From: Cardiocondyla obscurior
Lineage: Eukaryota > Arthropoda > Insecta > Hymenoptera > Formicidae
NCBI RefSeq assembly: GCF_019399895.1
Contig: NC_091883.1
Location: forward strand, 910,377-974,376
DNA: 64,000 nucleotides
Direction: 5' to 3'
Position numbers and translations under genes: made by a program
Shown here: piece after piece, positions 46,701-59,699 of the stretch
Layout: each line of letters begins with the position of its first letter
Numbering within the stretch: the first letter of the stretch is position 1
The notes under the pieces: generated by a model
What the model saw: the letters and a program-made list of their open reading frames with translations, nothing else
Told to the model about the DNA's origin: nothing
Databases searched by the model: none

Positions 46701-46955
46701 ATGTAAACACCCTAGTAACTTTGAAAATGCTGCAATCCAATAACATCGAAATGATTTTGTTTCATTTAATTAAAATGTGATTTTACTTTTATAAAACTTT
46801 ATCTTAAAAGAAGAAAAAAAAAGAAACACGTTTTATTATTTTGTGTGTCACAATGGAACGACATAAATCGTTCTATCACAGTTAAAATTCGCCTAAAAAT
46901 AAAGGCCACGATAATTAAATTATTGTTTTAAGAAGAATTATTTCCTCTATACGGG
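43782..46955. other. 3.2-kb AT-rich intergenic region
   Basis: This probably contains a long 3' UTR of the transporter and that of the kinase. Microsatellites: (GT)n at 43791-43826 and a CA/CG run at 45419-45461. No coding frame was recognised on either strand. Confidence 0.55.
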
Positions 46956-49404
46956 TCATTTGAGATACTTCGCTGCCCAATCTGTTCGGCCATGAGACCC
47001 ACTGCTGGCTTTTGTATTGAAAACATTTCCAAACAAATTTGGTTGAAACATTGGCTTATTGGTGCTTCCTATCAGAATAAAATATTATTAACTAATATTA
47101 CGTTATTTCTTTAGAATAAAAAAAAAACTTTCTTGCAATAAATTAATAAAAAAAGAAAATATAGTAAAATACTCACTGATATTTTGGGTACCGTACACGC
47201 TGGGGTAAGGTAATCTTAAGCTTTGTTCCGTGATGTAACGATTTCGCGCGAGATAATGTTGCCTTGTTTGATTTTCAATATTATTTCTAGGCCTCCAAAA
47301 AGATTCTGTAAAGTCCTCATATTTATTGGACGTTGCCTGTCCAATAAATCCATTTAATAGTATTTTGGACCGGTTGATATCGGAATCTTCATTTCTTGAA
47401 AAAGAATTTAAAAAAGTATTAAACAACGTACAACAAAGAAGCTGTAGTAAGCATATATTAAGGATACAGACATTTTATTAAATATTTTAAATTGACAATA
47501 GGTTATAGAAGAAATCAATATAATTGGGAAACACATATTTATTTCATTATTCACACATTTTAATAAAAAAATATTGTTCCATTCAATATATGTATATTTA
47601 TCGCCATCCAATAGACGGGTTTAGCATTTTGCCGAAATTTTGATAATTAAAACAACAATCACCAAAATGTATTGCAATACATACGCCTTGATATGGGGAG
47701 CAAGTAACCGTATATTTTGAACTAACAATTCTATTATTGTCATGACATCTTTGATAAGATAATCGGTAAAAATAGTCAGTAAAGCTCGATATAAATATGT
47801 CAGATGTACGGTGTAAAAAGTAATTCGAGAATAATTTTCTACAAATGGCACAAACTTGAGTATATTTATCAAATGGTCAGAAAATATGTTTGGTTTATTT
47901 TGTAATTGTATAAAAAAGTGACAGACTATTAACACCACGCATGCAATAACGATTTTTTGGATTGGCATTCGAAATTTCGTATACCTGGATGGTAAATTTG
48001 TGCTCTGGCCTGCAACATACCGAGCCACGCTGAGATAATGTTGTTTCGCTGAAACCTTACGTAAGTTTTTCATCTGATTAGACTGGTTTGATTGATTCCA
48101 CATTTTTGATGGCGATTCTTTCCACGTTGGTAGAGACCAATTCTCATTTCCATGTAAATTATCAGACTGTTGATAGCTTGCATTCCAATTGGCACGATTT
48201 TCTTTATACACACGATCTGGGACAAGTGCCATGCTTGGATTCTCTGGCATAATTTTGCTTCTAATATAAATAATTAGACAATTATATCAAAGGGTATATT
48301 CATCATATGTAATTATAGAAAAATCTAAAATTTATAGTATAGAAAAATTATTCAACGCACCCTAGAAGATCGCCGAAATCATCTTCATCCCATTTAGAAA
48401 CATTGCTATCGCGTTTGCGATTATTATAATTTAACAACGGCAAGACTGTCGACTGCTGTTGTGATTCAATCATTTTTTCCGGTGTACTATAAATATAAAA
48501 AATTTTAGTTTGTATATTTAATATCTCAAAAACAAATTGCAGATTATATTAGAAAACTATTTTTATCACTGTCTTTTTTTGTAATTTTAGTTTTTTTTTT
48601 TTTTTTTTAATAAGTAATTACAAATTTTGTTTTTATGTTATAATAAAGCATACCTTGATTGAACTAAATTGTTAACGGTGAGATCTTCATGAGAATAATT
48701 AAATTGTTTAGGTGCAGAAGGTGGAAGATTTATTTTATTCATAACGAGTTCTCGTTGAGATGCGACGCCAATTTTTTTACTATTAATAATACGCGGATCG
48801 CCAATTTGAAAATACGGATACCTAAAATCATCCACAACAATAATTTAGCAAGTATTTAGCGAAGTAGACCAAGTAAGAGCATCAAGCAATATCTATTTTT
48901 TTTAATTAAAATATATATCTATGTTGCTTATATACCTAAGCGATTGTTGTGCCGTTGGTCTCTTTATTGGATTCCACTGTAACATATCTTCCATAAGTAT
49001 AACCGCCTCTTGACTGGCATTAGGTATCAACACAGCTAACGACGTGCGAGTAAAGTTTGGGAATTTAAAATTCATAGCTGAGGCCAATTGATATCCTTCC
49101 GACCAATCATCTTTATCGGGTGTTCCAATTACAGAACATATTTTAAATATTTCATCAATCTCACTTTTGCCAGGAAATAGGGGCCTAAAGGTATATAATT
49201 CAGCCATTATACAACCAACAGCCCAGATATCAATTGGACTGTTATATGTTGTGGAATGTAATAATACTTCTGGTGCCCGATACCTATACAGAGATTTATT
49301 AATAAATTCGCTTTACAGTTATCAATTAATATTTTCGTTATATTTTTGTTACATATATATAACATTATATATATAACAAAAATATAACAAAAAGATTAAT
49401 TGAT

Positions 49405-49467
<63 letters not shown>

Positions 49468-50141
49468 CTATAATATTATTACCATCTTGTTGATACATAG
49501 TCTGTATAAGGTGGTCTCGATCGAATCTCTCTCGCTAACCCAAAGTCAGCAATTTTCACTAATTCGGGACCCATACATAACAAATTTTCTGGTTTCATAT
49601 CACGATGAAAAAACCCATGTTTATGCATGAAAGCGAGTCCTTGCAACACTTGATACACCATATTTCTTATCACCGGTTCAGGAAAGAGTTTATCTCTAAA
49701 ATTGAAAACATTTTCAATAAAATACACTTTTAGTAGTATTTACAAATTACTGATATCGTAATATTACAAACTGCCATAGATGTACCTGTCCTTCATTAAT
49801 TGATATAGATTTTCCTTCATGTATTCAAATACAAAGTAAAGAACATCATTCTCCCGTATAACTTCTTTAAGTTTTACAACGTTTGCATGACTAAGTTTCT
49901 TCAATGACTGTAATAGAATAAAGAATATTACTTATAATCAAACAGACACGTTTCAATTCTGTTTTAACAAAATAGTTGATAATACCTTTACTTCTCGTAA
50001 ATTCATAGCTTCCTCCCAAGAATAATATTTCCTTTTCATTCTCTTTATAGCTACTTTTTCACCTGTATCAATACGTTCTCCGAGAACAACAGAACCAAAG
50101 GTTCCATCACCCAGCTGATTCAAAGTTATATATCGATTCAT
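46956..50141 (-). CDS. MAK/CILK1-type ciliary serine/threonine kinase
   Basis: Nine exons on the minus strand: 50141-49986, 49907-49786, 49695-49483, 49283-48936, 48821-48654, 48486-48361, 48260-47985, 47394-47177 and 47068-46956, giving 579 residues (human MAK and CILK1 are 620-630). The kinase has GDGTFGSV (11-18), VAIK with Lys33, HRD (123-125), DFG (143-145) and the TDY activation motif (157-159) that marks the RCK family. In C. elegans (dyf-5) and mammals these kinases control cilium length and intraflagellar transport at the ciliary tip. The non-kinase tail is Asn/Ser/Gln-rich and ends RTDWAAKYLK. MAK and CILK1 cannot be separated here; insects usually have one gene. Intron 7 holds an unexpected open frame (see findings). 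Confidence 0.93.
49408..49466. repeat. (AT)n microsatellite in a kinase intron
   Basis: A pure TA run of about 58 bases lies between exon 4 and exon 3 of the kinase gene and comes within 20 bases of exon 3. Length changes here could affect splicing. Confidence 0.95.
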
Positions 50142-52534
50142 CTTTGTTCAGATTTGACAGTTTTTATAATCGCTCGTTTTTGTTACATAGCGAATATCGG
50201 TAATAAAGAGCTTGCACTCGTGAGCTGCTGGAATCGGTAGCTTTACATATTTTTGACTGTTACTCGCTGTAATCATGCAAAATATTATAATAATGTTGTA
50301 GAGTTTTTATTCCAAACACTTGTTAGTAAAATTTATTTGATATATGCAATTAATTTTATATAAGAATAAAAGAAGCTAATATCATAAGAAATAAAATCTG
50401 CCATTGAAATTAATCTAAAGGTAAATTGGCATATTCTTTGCCACAAAACTTGAAAACTGTCAAAAAGACAGCAGTCTTATAAACAGGACAAGTGTTATAT
50501 TTTTCTATGCAAACGTAATCTATTTTTATCTATGATACTAATTATCAGAAGTAAAAACTCATGGGCGCAATCTAGGATACCAACCACATACTTTAATGTG
50601 TGTGCGTGCGCGCGCGCGCGTGTGTGTGTGTGTATACGTGTCTCCTAGATTAGCATTTTCTTAGGGTCGCATGCGAACAATCTTGGTGCCGGCCAGACAT
50701 GCAAGAATATAGATTTTCTCAAATGGCATTATTTGACCCAATCGCCTACCCACTGATTCGAAAGCCCAAAGTGTCTTGTAACTTTTTATTTTGATTGAAG
50801 AACAAATTGTAATTTCAATAACAATTTAGATTTTAATACCGCACAGTCAGTATAAGATATTTTGTGAACGATTGTATTAACTTCAGCAGTATTAAAATGT
50901 AAAAAAAAAAATTCGATACTATAACTAATTTCATTCTATTTTCGAAATATGTCATATTTGATAAAAAAATGAAAGAATGTTGAAAATAAATTGTGTTAAA
51001 TTTCCTATTCTTTAAGTGAGGCGGCGTTCCTTTTCCAAAATTTCGAAACTGGTTATCGCGATAAACGTTTGTATTGATATAAAGGTTTGCATTAACTGGA
51101 TTTGAAAAAACGTGATGCAGGGAAAAACAATATTTCGGTTTACCTAAATGCGAAACGTCACACGCCGAATGACAAGGAAGTCGGACTGACGTCGAATAGC
51201 GAAGTATAGTCACCAAGCAATCCTACAAAATTGACTTTTTCCCGTAGCTTCCGTCACTCTATCGTTAATTATAGTGCAATTATACTTACGAAACAAAAAC
51301 CGGGACAAGCTTACAAGCTGATTCGAGTGTTTGATGCGTGGCGTTCAACTTTCTCACGGTAAACCACTATTAATCGAGCGGCCATACCTCACGGCTCACG
51401 GTCGCTATGGATACGAATACTAAAATCGTAAGTCAAACTGCCGCGCTGCCGCGAGCGTCATCGACGCAATAGCTAATATCAAGAGGTACGGTAACGTAAC
51501 GGTAGTGACACTGAGCTCTGTGACTGCTCCGAGTGCCTCGCGCCTCGCGCCTCGCTCCAGTGAGCCCAACTCGGAATCGCGGCTTTCACACGTATAGATA
51601 CAGAGGCTTGTCGTGTGAAGCCAGCGCTTCGGCTGCCGTCGGATAGAAGAAAAGGCCAGAGCTATACACTGTCTGTCCTACTCTTTCGCGACGTCGTTGG
51701 TAACTCGGTAGTCTCGGTATCGCGCAAGCATGATGGAAACCGCTCGAATTCGAACGGCTGCTCTTATTTGCCATGTACTATGAAACTTACCATTATTACC
51801 ATGTAAAATAAAAATTGAAAATAAATAAATTATTATTCATAAAGAATCCTTCTTTTTACAAACTAAATCACTTTTATCTCATAAGTTAGCAGTACGAAAT
51901 AAGCAGAGTTAATTTTTATAAATTTGTAGCTAATTTGTTGTTAAAAAGTAATTGGCAAAGAAAAAGTTCGTTACTCTCTGCTTTTATTATTATACATTTT
52001 TTTAATAATGTTCAAGTAAAAGAAGATGAAGTTGGTCGCAAAGAAATTTAATCGAGATAACGCTTTGTTGCTTATTTATCGCTAAATATTTGCCAAAGGA
52101 AAATATTAAATTGCTATTTTCTTTTCTTAGTTAACAAATTGATATCTTCTACGTAAACGCTCGTTATTAGGTAACGGTTGTTGCTATCGATTCGGGGTTT
52201 CAGATATTTTGTAATAACAAAAAACAAAAGAAAAGAAAACAAAAGCAACAAATAAAGATACAAAAGCAACCGTTACGACAAAAGCATTCACACGCAGCCG
52301 ATACACATTAGAGTTCGAGTTATATCACGTTCTACGCTTGTACGTAAAATAACAGTATCTAAAGCTATAACGTATCACAGTGTATTTCAGTCCGTTTTGT
52401 AACTTATATGTATCAAAACTCTGTTCAAAAATAACAAACATCAGTATAAAGTTATGTTGTATCTTTTCCGCACGAAGTAACACGTCTAAAGATTTTATCT
52501 CTTAAATCTAAAATTATTTTTACATAAATATGCT
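50142..52534. other. Intergenic region upstream of the kinase
   Basis: A (GT/GC)n microsatellite lies at 50598-50633. A CpG-richer stretch at 51350-51620, with CGCCTCGCGCCTCGC, looks like a promoter block, possibly that of the kinase with a 5' UTR intron. No coding frame with a domain was found. Confidence 0.45.
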
Positions 52535-53917
52535 GTAATGTCTTATGAGGGTCACAGTAGTTTTCCTGTGCTTCTACACATTGTCAATAAAGTTCTGCTG
52601 CTTTCTCGGGGGTCCCGTTGGATTTTCCATCAAATTTAAACCTTCCTCTTGCTGCCCAAAGACTTACAAGGCTCTACATCAACGGGAACTATTTTTTATA
52701 AGAGTTTTAAAAGTGACAGGTATGTGTTTTAGGTTAAAAGTTGAGATATTCATAAATAAATTTTTTTGGAGCCTCTAAGTTAAATTTCTGACTTAAATTC
52801 GGTTTAATTAAGTGTACTAGAGTGTTTTATATACAATTAAATTATTCTCTTAACTGTAAATAATTTTATATTTCAGATATCTTGTGATTGAAACGCTTGG
52901 AGGGCTGCAGAATATATTGCTGTGCTTCAGGATTTTGTAAAAAATGTTCTGCTACATCCTCGATTGTCCCGTTGGATTTTCCATCAAATTTAAACATTCT
53001 TCTTGCTGCCCAAAAAGTTCCAAGCCTGTGAATCGACGGAAACTATTTTTATTAAGACTTTAAAATAGTGACAGGTATGTGTTTGAAGTTAAATGTAGAG
53101 TTACTATTAAATAAATTATTTTCAGGCTTTTAAGTTAAATTTCTGTCTTAAAATCGTTTTTATTTAATGTAGTAGAGTGTTTTAATTACAATTTAATTAT
53201 CCTCTTAACTGTAAATAAATTTTTATTTCAGTTTTTTGGTGATTGGAGTGCTTCAAGGGTCACAGAAGTTTTTCTGTGCTTGTACACATTGTCAAAAAAG
53301 TTCTGCTGCTTTCTCAGGGGTCCCGTCTGATCTTTTGACAAATTTGAACCTTCTTCTTTATTTCCACAAAGTGTTAAGACTGTGCATTAACGGAAACTAT
53401 TTTTAATAAGAGTCTTAAAAGTGACAGGTACGTGTTATAGGTTAAAAGCAGAGTTACTTTTTAATAATTTATTTTCAGGCTTTTAAGTTCAATTTCTAAC
53501 TTTAATTCGGTTTTATTTAGTGTAGTAGAGTTTTATAATTACAATTTAATAATTCTTTTAACTGTAAATAAATTTATATTTCAGTTTTCTGGTGACTGTA
53601 GTGCTGCGAGGGTCACAGAAGTTTCACTGTGCTTCAAGATTTTGTAATAAATGTTCTGCTGCATCCTCGAGAGTCCTGTTGGATTTTTAATATGATTTGA
53701 ACCTTCTTCTTTCTACCTACAAAATGCCAAGACTGTCCATCAACGGGAAGTATTTTTATTAAGACTTTAAAAAAATGACAGGTATGTGTTATAGATTAAA
53801 AGTGAGGATATTGTTAAATAAATTTTTTTAAAGCTTTTAAGTTAAATTTTAGATTTAAGTTTAGTTTTATTAAGTGTAGTAGGGTGTTTTCGTTACATTT
53901 CTATAATTCTCTTAACT
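52535..53917 (+). repeat. Tandem array of the 354-bp repeat, four units
   Basis: The GACAGGTATGTG point of each unit lies at 52720, 53075, 53428 and 53782 (the first base of the GT), so the period is 353-355. Units share TTTATTTCAG before and AGTGACAGGTATGTG after a 200-base block, plus TTCGGTTTTATTAAGTGTAG downstream. The first unit is incomplete at its left end. The array ends exactly at the beta-mannosidase stop codon. Confidence 0.92.
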
Positions 53918-56900
53918 CTAAAAAGTGTTACGTGCATTGTAAATGTTTGACATATGCGTAAGTTTTATATTACTTCTTAATAATTCATCTGTAATTGCTT
54001 CATAGGAATAAAAAAAAATTTTTTTTTCTTTTGCAAACATATGAAAGCCATTTTCTGAAAAATGACCACGTATACTACTAACTTCTAACCATACAAATAA
54101 CACTATTTTATCTGTAGATAATACAATTTCAAAATCTGCATAGTTTGAAAGTTTCCCGGGTAAATGGTTCTTTTCTATCTTCACCTAAAAAAAATGTTAC
54201 GTGTTAATATTTATCTGCCAATATAACATCAATGATACATAGATACATTAGATACATTATACAAAAATTAATCAACTTACAGTAACATTTGCTTCTGGAA
54301 TATCTACATTTTTTAACGTATCAGGATATACATAATTAATTGGCGCAATTAAAAGTCCAGTTTCATCTGTGAGAGATAAAGTGACTATACAAGATCTTTT
54401 AGCAGAGTCTAATGATCCACAGCCTACTTGAACCAGAAATGTATCTAACCAAAAGGATGTAACTTTCATGGCTGTATTAGATTCCTAAAATGATATTTTT
54501 ATACACAGAATACATATATATCATATATCTCGATTAACATATCGATCATACATTAAATTAAAAAATTTCCGATGTTCTGTTATTTATTTTGTACGGTCAT
54601 ATAATACTTACTAATGTGATATTATCGTAGAATAGTTCAAATATAGGTTTCATAAATTCCCATTTGTAAATATGAAGTTTAATTGTACAATTTGTTAAAT
54701 TATACAATCGATCAGATACCACGTGTATCGATAGTTCTTTGGAAGCGGACAAATATGATGTAACAATAATGGGTGCAAAGAAATCTTTGGCATAATAATG
54801 CAGCATTTTCCAGCGACCATCAATATCTGTAAATATAATAACATACATAAAAAAATGTAATATCATAAATTTCAAAACATTAATATCTTAAATTACCTAT
54901 AGAAGACCATGATGGAGCTTGCCAGACATCATTTAGTTGCCAATATAAAGCTCCCATTGTCATACCCTCACCTACAGAATTTACTTCTGATTTGGCTTGC
55001 CTATATGCTTCCGTTTGTATTTTCATAGAAACAGCTTGATTAATCTGACTGAGATATATATAGTTCTCAAAGTCTCGAATACTATCATTACTTTGTGGTA
55101 TTTTGAAATTGTGTAAAATTAACAGCAACATATATTGATTGCCGAATGGTTGATGTTGTCTGTGTTTTACGAAATCGCTGTTCATATGAAGATCTTTTGC
55201 ACTTTCTATGGCAGTCGCGATCGTATATATAGACGGCCAAGATTGGAATCCATATTCAGAACAAAATCTTGTTCGTGGATATTGAGTAATGTCCCATCCA
55301 TTTCTGATGTAGTTATAATAATGAACTAAAAATAACGTTAATATATTGTAGACAAACAAGTTCGATTTGTTAAACTGCTATAAAAGTAATTTATTTATAC
55401 ATATATTACCATCGCCGTAAAGATTTGAGTAAGGATTTTCTCCTGTATAATTATATGTTTTTTCAAATGCTCCATTGCCCGGACTAGATACGACAAAGGG
55501 TCTTGTAGGATCTAGTTTCTCTACTTCCGTTTTTAATAGATTCAAGTAAAGTTTCATGTAATCTTCTTTATATACTTGAGCTGAACCAGTCCCGTACCAA
55601 TTTCCATAAAGTGCCGCCTCATTTTCATTGTTGCCAGCCCACAGCACAATACTTGGGTGATTTTTTAAATATATAACATTTTGTAATACTTCCTCTTTTA
55701 CATTTCTCAAGAACGAGTCACTCGTAGGATACATGGCACAAGCAAACATGAAATCTTGCCAAATCATAATCCCATATTCGTCGGCTAAATCGTAAAATAA
55801 TTTCGATTCGTAGACACCGCCACCCCATACTCTCAACATATTCATATGCGTCTCTTTGACAGATAACAACAAATGTCTAATGGTGTCTTCTTTTGCACCT
55901 AATTCAGGGAATACACTAGCTGGAATAAAGTTGCTGCCTTTGGCAAAAATTGGTATACCGTTTATGCGAAAATAGAAGCTCAATCCTTTTTCCAGAGGTT
56001 CTTCTACCAATTCTACCGTTCTGAATGCTACACGAATCCATTTGTGTAGTATATCATTCGTTGTTGTCACAGTGGCAATCAAGTAGTACAAGGGCTGTTC
56101 ACCATAACCATTTGGCCACCAGTTTTCAACAGCATCCTAGTCGGATGAAAAAACTATTAAATATATTTAAATAACCAAAAAATTAAAACTAAGTAGTTTT
56201 ATTATAGTTATATTTTTCTTTTTATTTAAATACATTTACAGATATATGTAATTAGTGTCAAAGTAGAAAAAAATTAATAAGAAAAGGAAAAGCGAAGCAA
56301 TTATATAATATTTATTTTTTCAATAAACAAATGTTATAATATTTTATGTATATAACGCATATACAGTACTTATAATCTTTTATTAATATTTTATATATAA
56401 GATTATATTAATGAAGAAAATTGATGGAACTTACTTCAGGTACGTTGAGCGAAATGTTAACAGTTATGTATTTCTCATTTGCATCAAATACAATCTCGCT
56501 GGCATTGCTAATAAATTTATTTTTTGAAATATGCAATGTTGACGTTATATGACTATTAATTCTCATGAATCTTTCATCCTGGCTCTGTGTGACTTCGAGA
56601 AATAGTGTAACTAAGACATTCCAAGCATCATCATCTTTGCGTATATCAGTCGTAATATCATTGATTAATATATCATTTACGAAAATTAATTCAACGTCTT
56701 TCCTACAAATTTATTTCTGATACTTAAACCACTAAAATATAATGTAACAAATGAAATAATCTAACGGTAAAAATATCATAGATGTGTAACTTATTAATTT
56801 TGCCAAATTGAATATATGCGGTAGTATAGTAAAAATGGAAATTAAATCTGTCAAGACGCTACGCTCTATAAAAAATAACTGAGCGAGCGTAAGATAGCAT

Positions 56901-58263
56901 AAAAAGTAAACTTGGAAATTTAGGAAATATTTAAGTACATGATCGAACGTCCTACAACAGATAAAAGGGATTGACAATTAATATTCTATTAATAAGAACT
57001 AAACTTCTAATAAGAGTGGTACTACAACATATACTTAACTTAGTGAAATTAATAGATCTCGTGGCTGACATTTTCTCGTAAAATAATTGATTACTTATTA
57101 TACTGCATTACCAAATGCCAATTGAAGGAAAAGCGGGCCCCCAATCCCATGAAAAACTGGATTGCATCTTACGAATATGATTTATGTGACATTGTCCGTT
57201 ATATTCCTTAGGTACACATACTGGTGGTATAATGTAATTTTTTTTTTGTTCATTATATAAATCATCAGCCACTTTAACAGCTGAACGAAATATGACTTTC
57301 AATCGATTTTGACCTTTCTGTATATTCCGAATAAAATAACGATTATATTATTAATTAATTTAATTTATATGAATTTTTTTATTTCTTTGATTACCTTGAT
57401 AAAATTTGTCACGTCAAAAATATACCGTATAAACATATTTGAAGCTTCTCCAATTTTGTGGTCATTCAAAAAAATATTGGCAAACGTATCAATCCCGTGA
57501 AAAATTAAGACCATTTTACGAGCCTTTACAAATTTATTGTCCACTGAAAATAATGCATTTAAATTATGTTATTCATTTAATATTATGTACAGTATTGTAA
57601 TGATTCAATTAAACGCCCGTTGAGATCAATTTATGTAATCTATTCCTACCTGATCACTGAGATTCTTATTTAACACTATATATTCTCATATAATATAATC
57701 ATGTTGTGATTAATTTACCATTAAAATGTTTAGTGTAAGTCACGGATTGATTTCCGACCCAACGATTGTTAACATCGTTTTTTCCATACAGATTATTCTT
57801 TATTATATTATTTTTTTGTAAATCTGTAAAAATTCCACCAGGAACAGTTGCGTTGAAATTAATATCTATAAAACAAAATAATTATTTAATAATTTGTTAC
57901 TTGTACAAGTTTCAGCTAATTCAGAGCGTCTCACGGATTTTTTTTATTTTATTTTATTTTTTTTTTTTTAATAGGAGTATACAAGTTTATTAATAGGAGA
58001 ATACAAGTGACAGGTTCTCTTTTTCAATTTTTTTTTTTTTTTTACACCAAAACATACTGATAAAATATAATTTTATTAAAATTTTTTTAAAAGATTTTAA
58101 ATACAACATTTAGCCTAAGAAAAAGAATCAGATATCATATATATTTACCCAAAACATGAATGGTGCCTCTCCATATACCGTTTAAAGTTATAACTTGACT
58201 ACATACACTGATTGAGAATGAAATCCACAACACCAAAATTAAGACTTTTATTTTAGATAACAT
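53918..58263 (-). CDS. Beta-mannosidase (lysosomal, GH2)
   Basis: Ten exons on the minus strand: 58263-58149, 57865-57719, 57543-57395, 57317-57112, 56702-56435, 56136-55410, 55325-54897, 54826-54612, 54484-54281 and 54184-53918, total 908 residues (human MANBA 879). It removes terminal beta-mannose from N-glycan fragments in lysosomes. Residues 1-22 form a signal peptide (VLILVLWISFSISV). NFNATVPGGIFTDL, WDWGPAFPSIGIW, NMLRVWGGGVYE are family blocks. Glu466 in GNNENE is the expected acid/base and Glu561 in SEYGFQSWP the nucleophile. All introns are GT/AG and phases agree. The stop TAG is written by the first bases of the 354-bp repeat array, so the C-terminus and 3' UTR may differ from the ancestral form. 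A partial copy of exons 7-8 lies at 9567-10016. Confidence 0.96.
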
Positions 58264-59699
58264 ATTGAAATATGATGTAAGATCTACACATAATCAAAGA
58301 CCACAAGTTATTTAGAAATATTTCTTTTAAAAGATGTAATTTGTTTTTGCTTTCTCCTTTTTATAAAGGTTTCCAACAAAAATATATAAGAAAATATGAA
58401 TAATTGATTATTCAGACAAGCCTGCTGCTTAATCTCAAGTGTGCTTTTATCTAAAGTTTGATTATCACTTTAAATTATAACAAAATAACTTTGGTAACAA
58501 AAAAGCAATTATATAAAATTTATTTTATAACTCTCTCTCTTTCTCTCTTTAATCTTTAAATAAGCTATCAACAGCATTCCTGATGATCGGAATGATAACA
58601 GAAATGCTGTGACTCGTAGATATACAAATCACAAAGTGATCTCACCATGACTGCTTTCCTTTCAGGAAACAGTCAACACACTTGGGCTTGTTCTTTGTAT
58701 TTGAACCAAGTGCACTAGTTTAAAGCGTTTCATCGCTCGCCTCGCTCGACACCGATCGTCCAATCTGTGGATCCAATTAGTCACATAGTGAGATAACAAC
58801 ACTGATGCACCGCCCAAGTTGGATGATAAAATATTAGTTTTTTTTTTTTTTTATTTTTACTTTTATTTCGATCATTATCGAAAAAAATATAAAATGACAG
58901 AACTTTTCTACATGATTTACAAAAGCTTTACCTATCCTTAAAATAACAGTTTTTTATTCGACTACATAAATAATCATACATACGACTCATGCGTGTATAC
59001 TACAATAGTATAAGAGTATAATTTCAAATCATTTTAAAAACTGCAGTTATTCTTCTGAATTATTAGTTTATTGTGAATAAATTTGTATATTACAGCTGAT
59101 TTGCGTTTAACACAACGTCTTGTCATTGTTATTACAAAGATGTATCGGAAATCGTTTTCATAAATCTTCTATATCATACTTTTACATATTAACCTTGTAA
59201 AATCTGAAAGAATTAATTTTATTATTTTTTTAATTATTTTGTATTGCATAAAATATATAGTTCATTGCTTAAGTATTTGTACACCTACATATTTCTGCTA
59301 TACATATTTATAATAACGTATCCGAAGAATTTATGAAAAGATTGGATTCACTCTCTTCTTTTATGATACATCATTTATTGTACTTTAACACTATAACATC
59401 GTATTTCAATATATGTATAGATTAATCTATTTAAGTAAAGATTGCTAAATATCTCAAAAAGTTTAATTATTTTATACAATTATTTTGATAGAAGACATTT
59501 AAAATAACGATAATTTTGTACGAAAACTTTTCTCTTTACGGGTTTAATATATCTAAATTTTCGATCGACTGTGTGTACATACACTTAATGTCTTTTTCTC
59601 TACTTTCTTTTTAATTATCCGAATACATCGTCCAAATACTTTTGAGAAAAACTGTATATTTTTATATTTAAGGATTAAATTATTAATACCCACCAGTGA
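58264..59699. other. Intergenic region between TPP2 and MANBA
   Basis: This contains the upstream region of MANBA (58264 to about 58800, with a CpG-bearing TCGCTCGCCTCGCTCG near 58733) and the 3' UTR of TPP2. No gene was seen. Confidence 0.5.

Noticed and set aside
54880..55359. A separate gene for the 159-codon frame here
   Set aside because: It is exon 7 of MANBA plus read-in intron sequence; phases on both sides connect to neighbouring exons.
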